Positions 32,549 through 40,445 of a DNA stretch of 64,000 nucleotides are shown one piece after another. Below the pieces are notes generated by a model. It was not told the DNA's origin. It was given only the letters and a program-made list of their open reading frames with translations, and made no database searches. The translations under genes were made by a program, and so were the position numbers. The number at the start of each line of letters is the position of its first letter. Position 1 is the stretch's first letter. This stretch comes from Streptosporangium violaceochromogenes (lineage in GTDB: Bacteria; Actinomycetota; Actinomycetes; Streptosporangiales; Streptosporangiaceae), in contig NZ_BNBB01000002.1 in NCBI RefSeq assembly GCF_014654615.1, forward strand, positions 186,001 to 250,000. Direction: 5' to 3'.

Positions 32549-34081
32549 TCATGCCGGACCGACGTTTCCACGCCGGGGCAGCGGGATCTCGATCTCGTCC
32601 TCAAGCGGGGGCTCGACCTCCTGCCGCAGGCAGCCGGTGGCGGCGAAGCAGCGGATCCTCACGCTCTCCGGCGTCACCGAGACGTGCAGGAAGCTCTTGA
32701 AGAACGGCGGGGTGTCCCAGTCGGACAGCTCGGAGAGATAGCGGTGGAAGACCTTGCCCACCGGCAGCCGGAAGGGCATCGGCCACCCGCCGAGGACCCG
32801 CGCCGCCCACCGCATCCGCCGGGTGACGGGCACCGGCGGGATGTCCCGGGGCGGGGTGTTGCCGATCTGCCGGGACATCAGCGCGACCCCCTCCTCGGGG
32901 GTGAGGTAGAGCCAGCGCATGCGCAACCGGTCGCTGTAGAGCTTGCTGTAGAACGACAGCGAGTCGCCGCGCAGCGGGTAGCACCGGTAGTCGTCCTCGT
33001 CCAGGCCGCCGACCGTGATCCGGGGGATGGTGTGGGTGGCGTGCATGAAGGCCCCCGACCCGCCGGCCACGATGTACTGGATCGTCCGGTCCCCCACCTT
33101 GATCGGGAAACGCTGGTAGTTGTGCACGTCACCGCCTATCGCCACGACGTAGTTGTGGGCGGGGTCGGTGACGACGTCGTCGATCGTGCCGCCCCCTTCG
33201 AGCGTGGACGGCTTGTACTGGTTGCGGGTGTAGATCGGCTTGCCGGTGATCAGGATCTTGGGCCGCGGATCCGCCGAGACCTCGCGCAGCCAGCGCGCCT
33301 GCTCGGCGTCCAGGCTGCCGTGGATCCCGGTGTCCACCCCCACGATGAGCAGGCCGGGTGTCTCCATCGCCCAGTAGGACGCGGGCTGCGCGGCCTGCTG
33401 CTCGGGCAGCGCCCGGCGCTCGCGCGCCCTGGCGAGCAGGTCCTCGTCGATCGCCTCGGGCCTGCGCCACAGCAGCCCGCGCAGCCCGGAGGGCGACAGC
33501 CGGAAGCCCGGGCGTTCGGGCGGCAGCGCGGGGGTGTCGCAGAAGACGCGCATGAAGCCGCCGAGCCCGTCGTACCAGTCGTGGTTGCCGGGGACCGCGT
33601 AGATCGGCGCCCGGTAGTCCTGGTAGGGGCGGAAGAAGCGGTTCTCGTACTCGTTGCCGGACCCGGCGGGGTAGATCACGTCGCTGGCGATGATCGCGAA
33701 GGCGGTGTCCGCGCCGAGTTTGAGCATGCCGGGGACCACGGCGTACTGCGAGGCGTCCCCCTCCCCCGTGTCGCCGAGGACGAGGAAGGAGAACTCCGGC
33801 CCGACCTTCGCGGGGATCCGGAAGGAGGGGGCGACGCCCCGCTCCCGCTGGAGCGCGGCCCACCGGGAGCGCACCTGGCCCGAGGGGTCGCCGAACAGGC
33901 CCGCGAGGATCTGGTTGCGCGACTTCCACAGCGTGCGGGGGCTCAACCAGGTGAAGGTCTCCTTGCCGGGAAGCATCCCGGCGAAGGAGCCGATCCGGTC
34001 GCAGGCCCAGCCCGCCCCCTCCTGCGAGACCCGTGAGGAGACCTCACGCCCGCGTTCCGCGGCCTGCCCGATGTCAACCAT
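32549..34081 (-). CDS. calcineurin-like metallophosphoesterase, 510 aa
   Basis: A cytoplasmic metallophosphoesterase; no signal peptide is visible. Metal-binding motifs in order are GDTGEGD (near residue 105), DVIYPAG, GNHDWYDG (GNH motif), and GGDVHNYQR near 310-320, with an adjacent VAGGSGAFMHATH. About 190 further residues precede the C-terminus with no recognised domain. The substrate is not evident; related proteins act on phosphate esters or nucleotides. It ends 12 bases upstream of the polymerase gene, so the two may be cotranscribed. Confidence 0.88.
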   Translation of the reverse strand: MVDIGQAAERGREVSSRVSQEGAGWACDRIGSFAGMLPGKETFTWLSPRTLWKSRNQILAGLFGDPSGQVRSRWAALQRERGVAPSFRIPAKVGPEFSFLVLGDTGEGDASQYAVVPGMLKLGADTAFAIIASDVIYPAGSGNEYENRFFRPYQDYRAPIYAVPGNHDWYDGLGGFMRVFCDTPALPPERPGFRLSPSGLRGLLWRRPEAIDEDLLARARERRALPEQQAAQPASYWAMETPGLLIVGVDTGIHGSLDAEQARWLREVSADPRPKILITGKPIYTRNQYKPSTLEGGGTIDDVVTDPAHNYVVAIGGDVHNYQRFPIKVGDRTIQYIVAGGSGAFMHATHTIPRITVGGLDEDDYRCYPLRGDSLSFYSKLYSDRLRMRWLYLTPEEGVALMSRQIGNTPPRDIPPVPVTRRMRWAARVLGGWPMPFRLPVGKVFHRYLSELSDWDTPPFFKSFLHVSVTPESVRIRCFAATGCLRQEVEPPLEDEIEIPLPRRGNVGPA

Positions 34082-34194
34082 GACCGTATTTTGACCGCGA
34101 TCTTACCGGGCCGCATCCGTCTCCGGGGAGACGGATGATCTCGGTGTCCCGGCGGGCGCGGGGCCGGGGGCGCGGGCCGGCCCGCCGGCGTCCC

Positions 34195-35772
34195 TCAGCC
34201 GGCCGCCGGATCGGGGACCAGCACCCCGGGGTTGAGGACGCCCTCGGGATCCAGCCGGTCCTTGATCCCGCGCAGGATCTCCACGCCCAGCTCGCCGACC
34301 TCGGCGGCGTGGGCGTCCCGGTGGTCCCGGCCGACCCCGTGGTGGTGCGAGATCGTGCCCCCGGCCGCGACGATCGCCTCCCCGGCCGCGCGCCTGGCGG
34401 CCTCCCACCGCGCGACGGGGTCGCCCTCCTGGGCGGTGACGACCGTGAAGTAGAGGCAGGCCCCGGTCTCGTGGACGTGGGAGATGTGGCACATCACCAG
34501 CGGCGAGCCCAGGCGGGCGCGCAGCGCGCCCCGTACGGCCTCGTACAGCCGGGGCAGGCCCGACCAGAACCCGGCCGTCTCCAGCGTCTCCACGACGGCC
34601 CCCTCCGCGAGCAGGGAGTCGCGCAGGTAGGGGGCCGAGTAACGGCCGCGCTCCCACGCCTCGCCCGGACCGGGGCCGAGGGGGACGCCGCCGAGTGCGG
34701 ACAGCACCTCGGCGGCCCGCTCCCGCCGCGCGCTCGCCCGGGCGCCCTCGTAGCCCGCGACGACCAGGCAGCCGGCGTCGGCCGCCAGGTCTCCCAGCCG
34801 GTCGGGCTCGGCCAGGCCGATCATGGTCTCGGTCTCGTCGGAGAGCCGGAGCACGGTGGGCGGCGGGCCGTCCTGGGCGAGCCGCCGCAGCGCGGCCGAG
34901 CCCGCGGCGAACGACGCGAACCGCCAGCCCTCGTAGATCCGCTCGGCGGGGGCCCGCCGCACGCGCAGCCGGAGCGAGGTGATCACCCCGAAGGCCCCCT
35001 CCGAGCCGAGGATCACCTGCCGCAGGTCGGGCCCGGCCGCGGACCTGGGCGCGCGGCCGAGGTCGAGGGTGCCGCGCGGGGTGGCCACGGTCATGCCGAC
35101 CACCATGTCGTCGAACCCGCCGTACCCCGCCGACGCCTGGCCGCTGGACCTGGCCGCGGCGAACCCGCCCAGCGTGGCGTACTCGAACGACTGGGGGAAG
35201 TGGCCCAGGGTGAGGCCGTGCGAGGCCAGAAGCCGCTCGGCCTGCACCGCGCGCAGCCCCGGCTCCATCTCCGCCACCATGGACGTGGTGTCGAGCGCGA
35301 CCAGCCGGTCCAGGCGGCCCAGGTCGAGCGCGACGACCCCGGCGAAGCCCCGCCGGGTGGCCACCAGGCCGCCGACGACCGAGGTGCCGCCGCCGAAGGG
35401 GACCACCGCGACCCGGTGGGCGGCGCAGGCCCGCAGCACCTCCAGCACCTCGGCGTGGGAGCCGGGCAGCACCACCGCGTCGGGCGCGTCGGAGCCGTCG
35501 CCGGCGCGCATGCGCAGCAGGTCGGGGGTGGACCTGCCCCGGGTGCGGCGGACGCGGGTCTCGTGGTCGAGCCGGACGTGGCCGGCGCCCACCGCGGCGC
35601 GCAGCCCGGCCAGGGCCGCCTCCGGCAGCCTCACGGGGGGCAGCCGTACCTCGCCGGGGCCCGCCACCGGGGGTTCCGGCGCGCGCACGCCCAGCGTCTC
35701 GCGCAGCAGCCGGCGAACCGGCTCCGGCAGCCCGGCGGCCCGGGCGGGGTCGCCCCAGCCGGACCAGAGCAT
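34195..35772 (-). CDS. FAD-binding oxidoreductase, alkyl-dihydroxyacetonephosphate synthase-like
   Basis: A 525-residue VAO-type flavoprotein. The FAD (PP-loop) segment is VVPFGGGTSVVGGLVATRRG, and the C-terminus has ISHHHGVGRDH, the His-rich signature of alkylglycerone-phosphate synthase (AGPS), with EVGELGVEILRGIKDRLDPE. The N-terminus MLWSGWGDPARAAGLPE also matches AGPS-type proteins. AGPS makes ether-linked alkyl-DHAP, although relatives include D-lactate/glycolate-type oxidases. The start could instead be the GTG at 35802. It is divergent from a TetR gene only 16-46 bases away, and the pair likely shares one operator. Confidence 0.85.
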   Translation of the reverse strand: MLWSGWGDPARAAGLPEPVRRLLRETLGVRAPEPPVAGPGEVRLPPVRLPEAALAGLRAAVGAGHVRLDHETRVRRTRGRSTPDLLRMRAGDGSDAPDAVVLPGSHAEVLEVLRACAAHRVAVVPFGGGTSVVGGLVATRRGFAGVVALDLGRLDRLVALDTTSMVAEMEPGLRAVQAERLLASHGLTLGHFPQSFEYATLGGFAAARSSGQASAGYGGFDDMVVGMTVATPRGTLDLGRAPRSAAGPDLRQVILGSEGAFGVITSLRLRVRRAPAERIYEGWRFASFAAGSAALRRLAQDGPPPTVLRLSDETETMIGLAEPDRLGDLAADAGCLVVAGYEGARASARRERAAEVLSALGGVPLGPGPGEAWERGRYSAPYLRDSLLAEGAVVETLETAGFWSGLPRLYEAVRGALRARLGSPLVMCHISHVHETGACLYFTVVTAQEGDPVARWEAARRAAGEAIVAAGGTISHHHGVGRDHRDAHAAEVGELGVEILRGIKDRLDPEGVLNPGVLVPDPAAG

Positions 35773-35810
35773 GGGTTCGGCGGGGTTCGTCGGGCTTTCC
35801 ACCTCTACAC

Positions 35811-35837
35811 TGTGACATATGACGTCTATTCGTCACA
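35811..35837. promoter_or_regulatory. probable TetR operator between divergent genes
   Basis: Nested inverted repeats lie in and around the TetR start. TGTGAC (35811-35816) pairs with GTCACA (35832-35837), and inside it TGACG-N6-CGTCA spans 35820-35835. The intergenic gap is only 16-67 bases depending on the starts used, so both promoters must overlap this site. Autoregulation by the adjacent TetR protein is the simple reading. Confidence 0.55.
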
Positions 35838-36403
35838 ACATGATCCCTGCCGGAGACGATCCCGACCCCGCCGCCGACCCGGTCCTGGACGCGGCCCGCG
35901 AGGTGGTGCTCGCGGTCGGCGTCCGGCGCACCACGCTGACCGAGGTGGCCCGCCGGGCGGGGCTGTCCCGGATGACGATCTACCGCCGCTGGCCCGACGT
36001 GCGCGGCCTCGTCGCCGACCTGATGACCCGCGAGTGGACGCGCGTCGCGGGCCGGTTCGCCACCGAGGAGCCGGTCGCGGCGGCGGTGGCGACGGTCCGG
36101 GCGCTGCGCGGCCATCCGCTCTGGCGCAAGATCGTCGAGGTGGACCCGGAGCTGCTCCTGCCGTACCTGCTCCGGCGCCGGGGCTCCAGCCACGAGGCCA
36201 TGCTCGCGCTGGTGGAGGCGGCCGTCGCGCGGGGCCAGGAGCGGGGCACCGTACGGCCCGGCGACCCGGCGAGGCTGGCCGGGGCCGTCATGCTGACCGC
36301 GCAGTCGTTCCTGCTGTCGGGCCCGACCATGCTCGTCCCCCTCACCCAGGACGACCTGGACGCCGAGCTCACCGCACTCCTGGAGAGGTATCTGCGGCCG
36401 TGA
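35819..36403 (+). CDS. TetR family transcriptional regulator
   Basis: A 194-residue TetR/AcrR-type regulator. The N-terminal HTH (about residues 25-60) reads REVVLAVGVRRTTLTEVARR and AGLSRMTIYRRWPDVRGLVA. The C-terminal ligand domain has no assigned class. ATG 35819 is used; ATG 35840 is an alternative that would free the whole dyad for binding. The glpD-like gene starts within its stop codon (GTGA), so the two are cotranscribed, and it is divergent from the AGPS-like gene it probably represses. Confidence 0.9.
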   Translation: MTSIRHNMIPAGDDPDPAADPVLDAAREVVLAVGVRRTTLTEVARRAGLSRMTIYRRWPDVRGLVADLMTREWTRVAGRFATEEPVAAAVATVRALRGHPLWRKIVEVDPELLLPYLLRRRGSSHEAMLALVEAAVARGQERGTVRPGDPARLAGAVMLTAQSFLLSGPTMLVPLTQDDLDAELTALLERYLRP

Positions 36404-37941
36404 GATCCTCCCTCAACGCCGCGCGGCGCTCACGCGAGCTCGCCGAGGCCCGCGAGACCCCGGTGGACGTGCTGGTCGTCGGGCTGGGCGCCACCGGTGC
36501 CGGCGCGGCGCTCGACGCCGCCTCCCGCGGCCTGTCCGTGGCCGCGATCGACGCCCACGACCTGGCGTTCGGCACCTCCCGCTGGAGCTCCAAGATGATC
36601 CACGGCGGGCTCCGCTACCTGGCCAGGGGCCGGGTGGGAGTGGCCCGCGAGAGCGCGGTCGAGCGCGGGATCCTGCTCCGGCGCACCGCCCCGCACCTGG
36701 TCCGGGCCCAGCCGTACCTGCTGCCGCTGACTCCCCGGGTGTCCGGGGCCCGGGCCGCGGCGGTGATGGCCGGCTACCGGCTGGGCGACGGGCTGCGGGC
36801 CGCCGCGGGAACCCCCCGCGGCCTGCTGCCCGGCCCCGCCCGGGTCTCCGCCGGGCGGGCGCTCGGCCTGGCGGCGCCGCTGGACCCGCGCGGGCTGCGC
36901 GGCGCCCTGCTGTCGTGGGACGGACGGCTGGCCGACGACGCCCGACTGGTGGTCGCCCTCGCCAGGACGGCCGCCTCGTGGGGGGCGAGGATCCTGACGC
37001 GCTGCCGGGCGCTGGAGGTGGCCGGGGACGGGGCGCTGGCGCGCGACGAGCTCACCGGGGACGTCTTCCCGCTGCGGGCCAGGTCGGTGATCAACGCCAC
37101 GGGGGTCTGGGCCGCCGGGCTCGTCCCGGGCATCCGGATGCGCCCCTCACGCGGCACCCACCTGGTGTTCGGGGCCGGAACCCTGCCGGGGCTCACCGCC
37201 GGGCTGCACGTACCGATCCCGGGAGAGCGCGACCGCTTCGTCCTGGTGCTCCCCCAGACCGACGGACGCGTGCACGTCGGGCTCACCGACGCCCCCCTGG
37301 AGGGACCGGTCCCGGACGTGCCCGCGGTGCCGGAGGAGGACGTGGGCTTCCTGCTCGGCGTGCTCAACTCGGTGCTGGCGGCACCGGTCGGCCGGCACGA
37401 GGTGGCGGGGGCCTACGCCGGCCTGAGGCCGCTGCTGGAGGCACGGGGGCGTACCGCCGACCTGTCCCGCGGGCACGCGCTCGTGATCTCGCGGAACGGC
37501 GTCGTGACGGTCGTGGGCGGCAAGCTCACCACCTACCGGCGGATGGCCGAGGACGCGGTGGACCGGGCCGTGGCGCTCGGGCGCCTGGACGCGGGCGGGA
37601 GCCGTACGGCACGGCTGCCCCTGGTCGGAGCGGCCGGAGCGGTCAGCGCCACCGGGGCCGGTGGCCCCGGCGGCGCGGTGCCCAGGCGGCTGGCGGAGCG
37701 CTACGGGAGTGAGGCGGCGGCGGTCCTGGCGCTGGCCGGGACGGCGGCGGGGGATCCGGCGCTGGCCGGACCGCTGCCGGCCGGGGTCACCGGGGCCGAG
37801 TTCCTCTGGGCGGTCAGGCACGAGGGGGCGCTGGACACGGGCGACCTCCTCGACCGAAGGACCCGGATCGGGCTGGTCCCCGAGGACCGGGCCGCGGCGC
37901 TCCCGGCGGCGCGGGCCGCGCTGTCCGCGGCGGCTTCTTGA
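36400..37941 (+). CDS. FAD-dependent glycerol-3-phosphate dehydrogenase (GlpD type)
   Basis: A 513-residue flavoprotein of the GlpD family, oxidising glycerol-3-phosphate to DHAP at the membrane. The Rossmann FAD motif is VDVLVVGLGATGAGAALDAA (residues 23-42). The family signatures FGTSRWSSKMIHGGLRYLAR, HVGLTDAPLEGP and VVGGKLTTYRRMAEDAVDRA follow. GlpD_C-like helices end the protein. The GTG start overlaps the TetR stop by 4 bases. Beside an AGPS-like gene, supply or recycling of DHAP for ether-lipid or glycerolipid metabolism is suggested; this is inference. Confidence 0.92.
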   Translation: MRSSLNAARRSRELAEARETPVDVLVVGLGATGAGAALDAASRGLSVAAIDAHDLAFGTSRWSSKMIHGGLRYLARGRVGVARESAVERGILLRRTAPHLVRAQPYLLPLTPRVSGARAAAVMAGYRLGDGLRAAAGTPRGLLPGPARVSAGRALGLAAPLDPRGLRGALLSWDGRLADDARLVVALARTAASWGARILTRCRALEVAGDGALARDELTGDVFPLRARSVINATGVWAAGLVPGIRMRPSRGTHLVFGAGTLPGLTAGLHVPIPGERDRFVLVLPQTDGRVHVGLTDAPLEGPVPDVPAVPEEDVGFLLGVLNSVLAAPVGRHEVAGAYAGLRPLLEARGRTADLSRGHALVISRNGVVTVVGGKLTTYRRMAEDAVDRAVALGRLDAGGSRTARLPLVGAAGAVSATGAGGPGGAVPRRLAERYGSEAAAVLALAGTAAGDPALAGPLPAGVTGAEFLWAVRHEGALDTGDLLDRRTRIGLVPEDRAAALPAARAALSAAAS

Positions 37942-38029
37942 CATCCGCCCGCTTGACATCCGCCCGCGCCGGGGCGTATGGCTCCATGCCCGGCGGATCC
38001 CGGGCACTTACACCACCTCCGCTACGATG

Positions 38030-38048
38030 TTAGGTTAGTCTTACCTAA
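38030..38048. promoter_or_regulatory. iron box (IdeR/DmdR-type operator)
   Basis: TTAGGTTAGTCTTACCTAA is a 19-bp near-perfect palindrome of the known IdeR/DmdR1 iron-box type (consensus TTAGGTTAGGCTNACCTAA). It ends 19 bases before the GTG of the sucrase/ferredoxin gene, so it lies where RNA polymerase would bind. Expected behaviour: repression when Fe2+ is plentiful. Confidence 0.92.
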
Positions 38049-38067
38049 GTCTTCGCGGGGGGTACGT

Positions 38068-39006
38068 GTGGTCACTGGGGGTTTTTCGGATACGGCGGCC
38101 AGGGGCTGCGCGCATCCCAAGGGCTGCCACACCGGCGACCTGCCCGTTCTCGCCAGCGCCACGGCCGGCGCCCGGCGCTGGCTGCTCATCGAGCACCCCG
38201 GTCCGTGGGCCGCGCGCCTGGAGGACTGCCGCCTTCCTGAAACGATCCACGTTCTCATCGAACGTGCCACAGATCTCGGCGTGCGCCCCCAGCTGATCCG
38301 CCGCCCCGGGCGGAGGAAGCCCTCGAGGCCCGGCGTCCGCGTCATGGTCGCCGACTCCGCCGCCCCCCGCCCGTGGCTCGCCGAGGGCGTCGTCGCAGGT
38401 CCAGACGATCTTGACCTGGGCGCCGTGATGGCCGGAGTGGTCCCGGAGTCCTGCATACTTATGAGTGAGCCGGTTTTTCTGGTCTGCACGCATGCCAAGC
38501 GCAACGCGTGCTGCGCCCGCATTGGACTCCCTCTTGCCCGGTCACTGGCCGCAGCGCTGCCGGACAGGGTATGGGAAACATCACATGTTGGTGGCGATCG
38601 CTACGCCGCCAACCTTGTGTGCTTGCCACACGGCCTTTACTACGGCAGCATGTCTCAGGCTGCTGCGATCGCGGCAGCCGATGCGTACCGGTCCGGCGAG
38701 GTCATTCTCGACCGTTTCCGGGGGCGCGCAGGCATCCCTGAGCCACTGCAAGCCGCCGAGCACTTCGTCCGCGTTCACACGGGCGAGCTCTCGGTCGGCG
38801 GAGTGGCCGTGGAGTCCTTCAGGTCGGACGGCGACACCACCGAGGCTTTCGTGCGCGGTAGTGCCGCTCGTTTTCGGGTAGTGGTTGAACCCATGACGGT
38901 GACAACGCCATGCGGTACGGCTTGCGCCGACACGATCGCTACCTATCGGCTGGTCGCGCTGGACAGGCTCACCCCTGTGCGGTATGCCACGCCCGCGCTG
39001 ACCTGA
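38068..39006 (+). CDS. sucrase/ferredoxin-like (Suc_Fer) family protein, iron-regulated
   Basis: A 312-residue protein of the sucrase/ferredoxin-like family (thioredoxin-fold [2Fe-2S] proteins). Visible features: VFLVCTHAKRNACCARIGLPL (clustered Cys), VWETSHVGGDRYAANLVCLPHGLYYG with a HxxxD-type and Cys-Leu-Pro-His stretch, and a late TVTTPCGTACADTIATYRLV. The GTG at 38068 has CGCGGGGGGTA upstream and lies 19 bases after an iron box, so it should be induced by iron shortage. Exact role unknown; ferric-siderophore reduction is one idea. Codon use drops in G/C after about codon 125. Confidence 0.88.
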   Translation: MVTGGFSDTAARGCAHPKGCHTGDLPVLASATAGARRWLLIEHPGPWAARLEDCRLPETIHVLIERATDLGVRPQLIRRPGRRKPSRPGVRVMVADSAAPRPWLAEGVVAGPDDLDLGAVMAGVVPESCILMSEPVFLVCTHAKRNACCARIGLPLARSLAAALPDRVWETSHVGGDRYAANLVCLPHGLYYGSMSQAAAIAAADAYRSGEVILDRFRGRAGIPEPLQAAEHFVRVHTGELSVGGVAVESFRSDGDTTEAFVRGSAARFRVVVEPMTVTTPCGTACADTIATYRLVALDRLTPVRYATPALT

Positions 39007-39110
39007 CCGAGGGAACATCACGGCCAATCCAGGCGTTGGATCCCAGGGGCGTCACAAGCGCCCAATGCGGCATCAACCCGAAATACTTCTCACTAGAAGG
39101 TGGTTTTCTC

Positions 39111-39425
39111 ATGTCTCAGGTACGTCGGCAGACCGCCCGGCCACGGCCCAGCTGGGGCTGGCAGGATGACGCCGCGTGCCGGGGTGAGGATCTCGTGCTC
39201 TTCTTCGGTCCCGATGGCGAGCGTCAGCCTGAGCGTGACATCCGCGAACGGAAGGCCAAGGCCATCTGCGCCCAGTGCCCCGTCCGCGCGGAGTGCCTGG
39301 ACTACGCCCTGTCCCGTCCGGAGAAGTACGGCACCTGGGGCGGTCTGAACGAGGACGAGCGCGCCTCCGAGCGTCGCCGTCGCATGCGCCGCGCCGCCAG
39401 CGCCGGCATCAGCGCCGTCGCCTGA
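39111..39425 (+). CDS. WhiB-family [4Fe-4S] transcriptional regulator
   Basis: A 104-residue Wbl protein. Four cluster Cys are present: Cys23 (DDAACRGED), Cys53 and Cys56 (AICAQCPV) and Cys62 (AECLDYAL). The signature turn GTWGGLNEDER follows, then a basic C-terminal tail (SERRRRMRRA) for DNA contact. Wbl proteins act with the primary sigma factor, sensing redox or NO. The ATG has AGAAGGTGG upstream. It lies 104 bases after the iron-box gene. I do not assign it to a numbered Wbl subgroup. Confidence 0.93.
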   Translation: MSQVRRQTARPRPSWGWQDDAACRGEDLVLFFGPDGERQPERDIRERKAKAICAQCPVRAECLDYALSRPEKYGTWGGLNEDERASERRRRMRRAASAGISAVA

Positions 39426-39453
39426 CGCAACACCTCCACCCGGCTTCCCCCTG

Positions 39454-39490
39454 ACGTGTGATCTCGCGATTCCCCTGCGAGATCACACGT
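39454..39490 (+). terminator. strong hairpin terminator after the WhiB-family gene
   Basis: A 14-bp perfect stem ACGTGTGATCTCGC / GCGAGATCACACGT with a 9-base loop, 28 bases after the stop, followed by TGTTGCGTTT. The U-tract is weak, as is usual in this genome. Confidence 0.8.
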
Positions 39491-39617
39491 TGTTGCGTTT
39501 GGGCCGGGTGCCCTTCACACCGGCCGGGAAAGCCCGGCCACGGGCCGCCGCCGGGCGGCTCTCCGTCAGGCGGCGGCCCGCTCTCCGCCACGGACCCACC
39601 GGCCCGTCAAGAGCCGG

Positions 39618-39863
39618 TCAGCCCCGCGGCGGAATCTTCGGGGTGTCCCTCCAGCCGCGCGACGGCAGCGGCTTCACCTGGGACGCCAGGCAGTTCGGGC
39701 AGGTCTGGTCCACCCATGGCGGCATGGTGACAATTCCCTTCCTCCGCCACACGACGGGACGCCCGTCGGCCGCGTGACACGTCTCGTAGAGGTCCCCCCA
39801 GACGTGCAGACAGCGCAGGCACTGGAAGTCCCAGGCCTCGGCGATGGCATGAATCTCTCGCAT
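39618..39863 (-). CDS. small zinc-ribbon protein, 81 aa
   Basis: An 81-residue protein with two Cys pairs: CLRCLHVWGDLYE (CxxC) and QTCPNCLASQV (CxxC), spaced as in a zinc ribbon. It is acidic/aromatic around the first knuckle. The ATG is preceded by GAGAAGAGAG. It is divergent from or follows the small secreted-type gene upstream (39917-40288), on the same strand. No family name; DNA, RNA or protein binding is possible. Confidence 0.75.
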   Translation of the reverse strand: MREIHAIAEAWDFQCLRCLHVWGDLYETCHAADGRPVVWRRKGIVTMPPWVDQTCPNCLASQVKPLPSRGWRDTPKIPPRG

Positions 39864-39916
39864 GTGCTCTCTTCTCGGAAAGGGTGCTGGACGGTCCGTA
39901 CGGCGAGCCGGCGGGC

Positions 39917-40288
39917 CTATATGCGAGAGACACCCAGCAGGATGAGCCGATGCGCCCCGGCGGGCGGGGCGACGGGGAAGCCCCCCGCGCACCTCCCCGG
40001 GACCGGGCGGCCGGCGAGGACGGGGTCGGCCGAGACGACGCGCGGCGGCGTCACGGCCGGCGCGCGCGTGTCGCGCCTGCCGGCGGCGACGTGGGAGAGA
40101 GGAACGGCCGGCCGCTCGTCAAGGGGGTACGGATCGCTCGTGACCGCCTCGGCGCACGGCCGCTCGGCCGGCAGTCCCAGGCCGCCCGGATGCCAGCCCA
40201 GGCACAGCCCCACGCAGAGGAGGATCACGATCCACGGCGCCGGTCCGCGGCGCCGCGAGAGCGCGCCCGAGCGCGGTCCGGCGATCAC
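39917..40288 (-). CDS. hypothetical exported or membrane-anchored protein, 123 aa
   Basis: The frame has strongly G/C-biased third positions, supporting a real gene. A basic N-terminus (SRRRGP) precedes one hydrophobic segment (PWIVILLCVGLCLGW, about residues 18-32); the rest is Pro/Ala/Val-rich with no known domain. The GTG start has only a weak AGG upstream. It ends 54 bases before the zinc-ribbon ATG. Function unknown. Confidence 0.5.
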   Translation of the reverse strand: MIAGPRSGALSRRRGPAPWIVILLCVGLCLGWHPGGLGLPAERPCAEAVTSDPYPLDERPAVPLSHVAAGRRDTRAPAVTPPRVVSADPVLAGRPVPGRCAGGFPVAPPAGAHRLILLGVSRI

Positions 40289-40445
40289 ACCTAAAGATTT
40301 ACCTACACAGCGTCAACAAAACCATACGCACAGTAATGTTTGACGGACCTCCGCGACCACAACCGTCGCCGGGCCGCTGAAACGGGCGGCCCCGCGCCGG
40401 ACCCGCGCGCCCCGGCCGGGCGGCCGGGGCGCGCGCCGCCCCGCG

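Noticed and set aside
35773..35802. Start of the AGPS-like gene at GTG 35802
   Set aside because: It would place the start almost inside the TetR operator, with no spaced RBS. ATG 35772 fits the family N-terminus; this is a judgement and the longer form is not excluded.
39774..40343. 189-codon + frame over the small secreted protein and zinc-ribbon genes
   Set aside because: The minus-strand frames have stronger third-position G/C bias, plausible RBS and a zinc-ribbon motif; the + frame has no recognisable feature.
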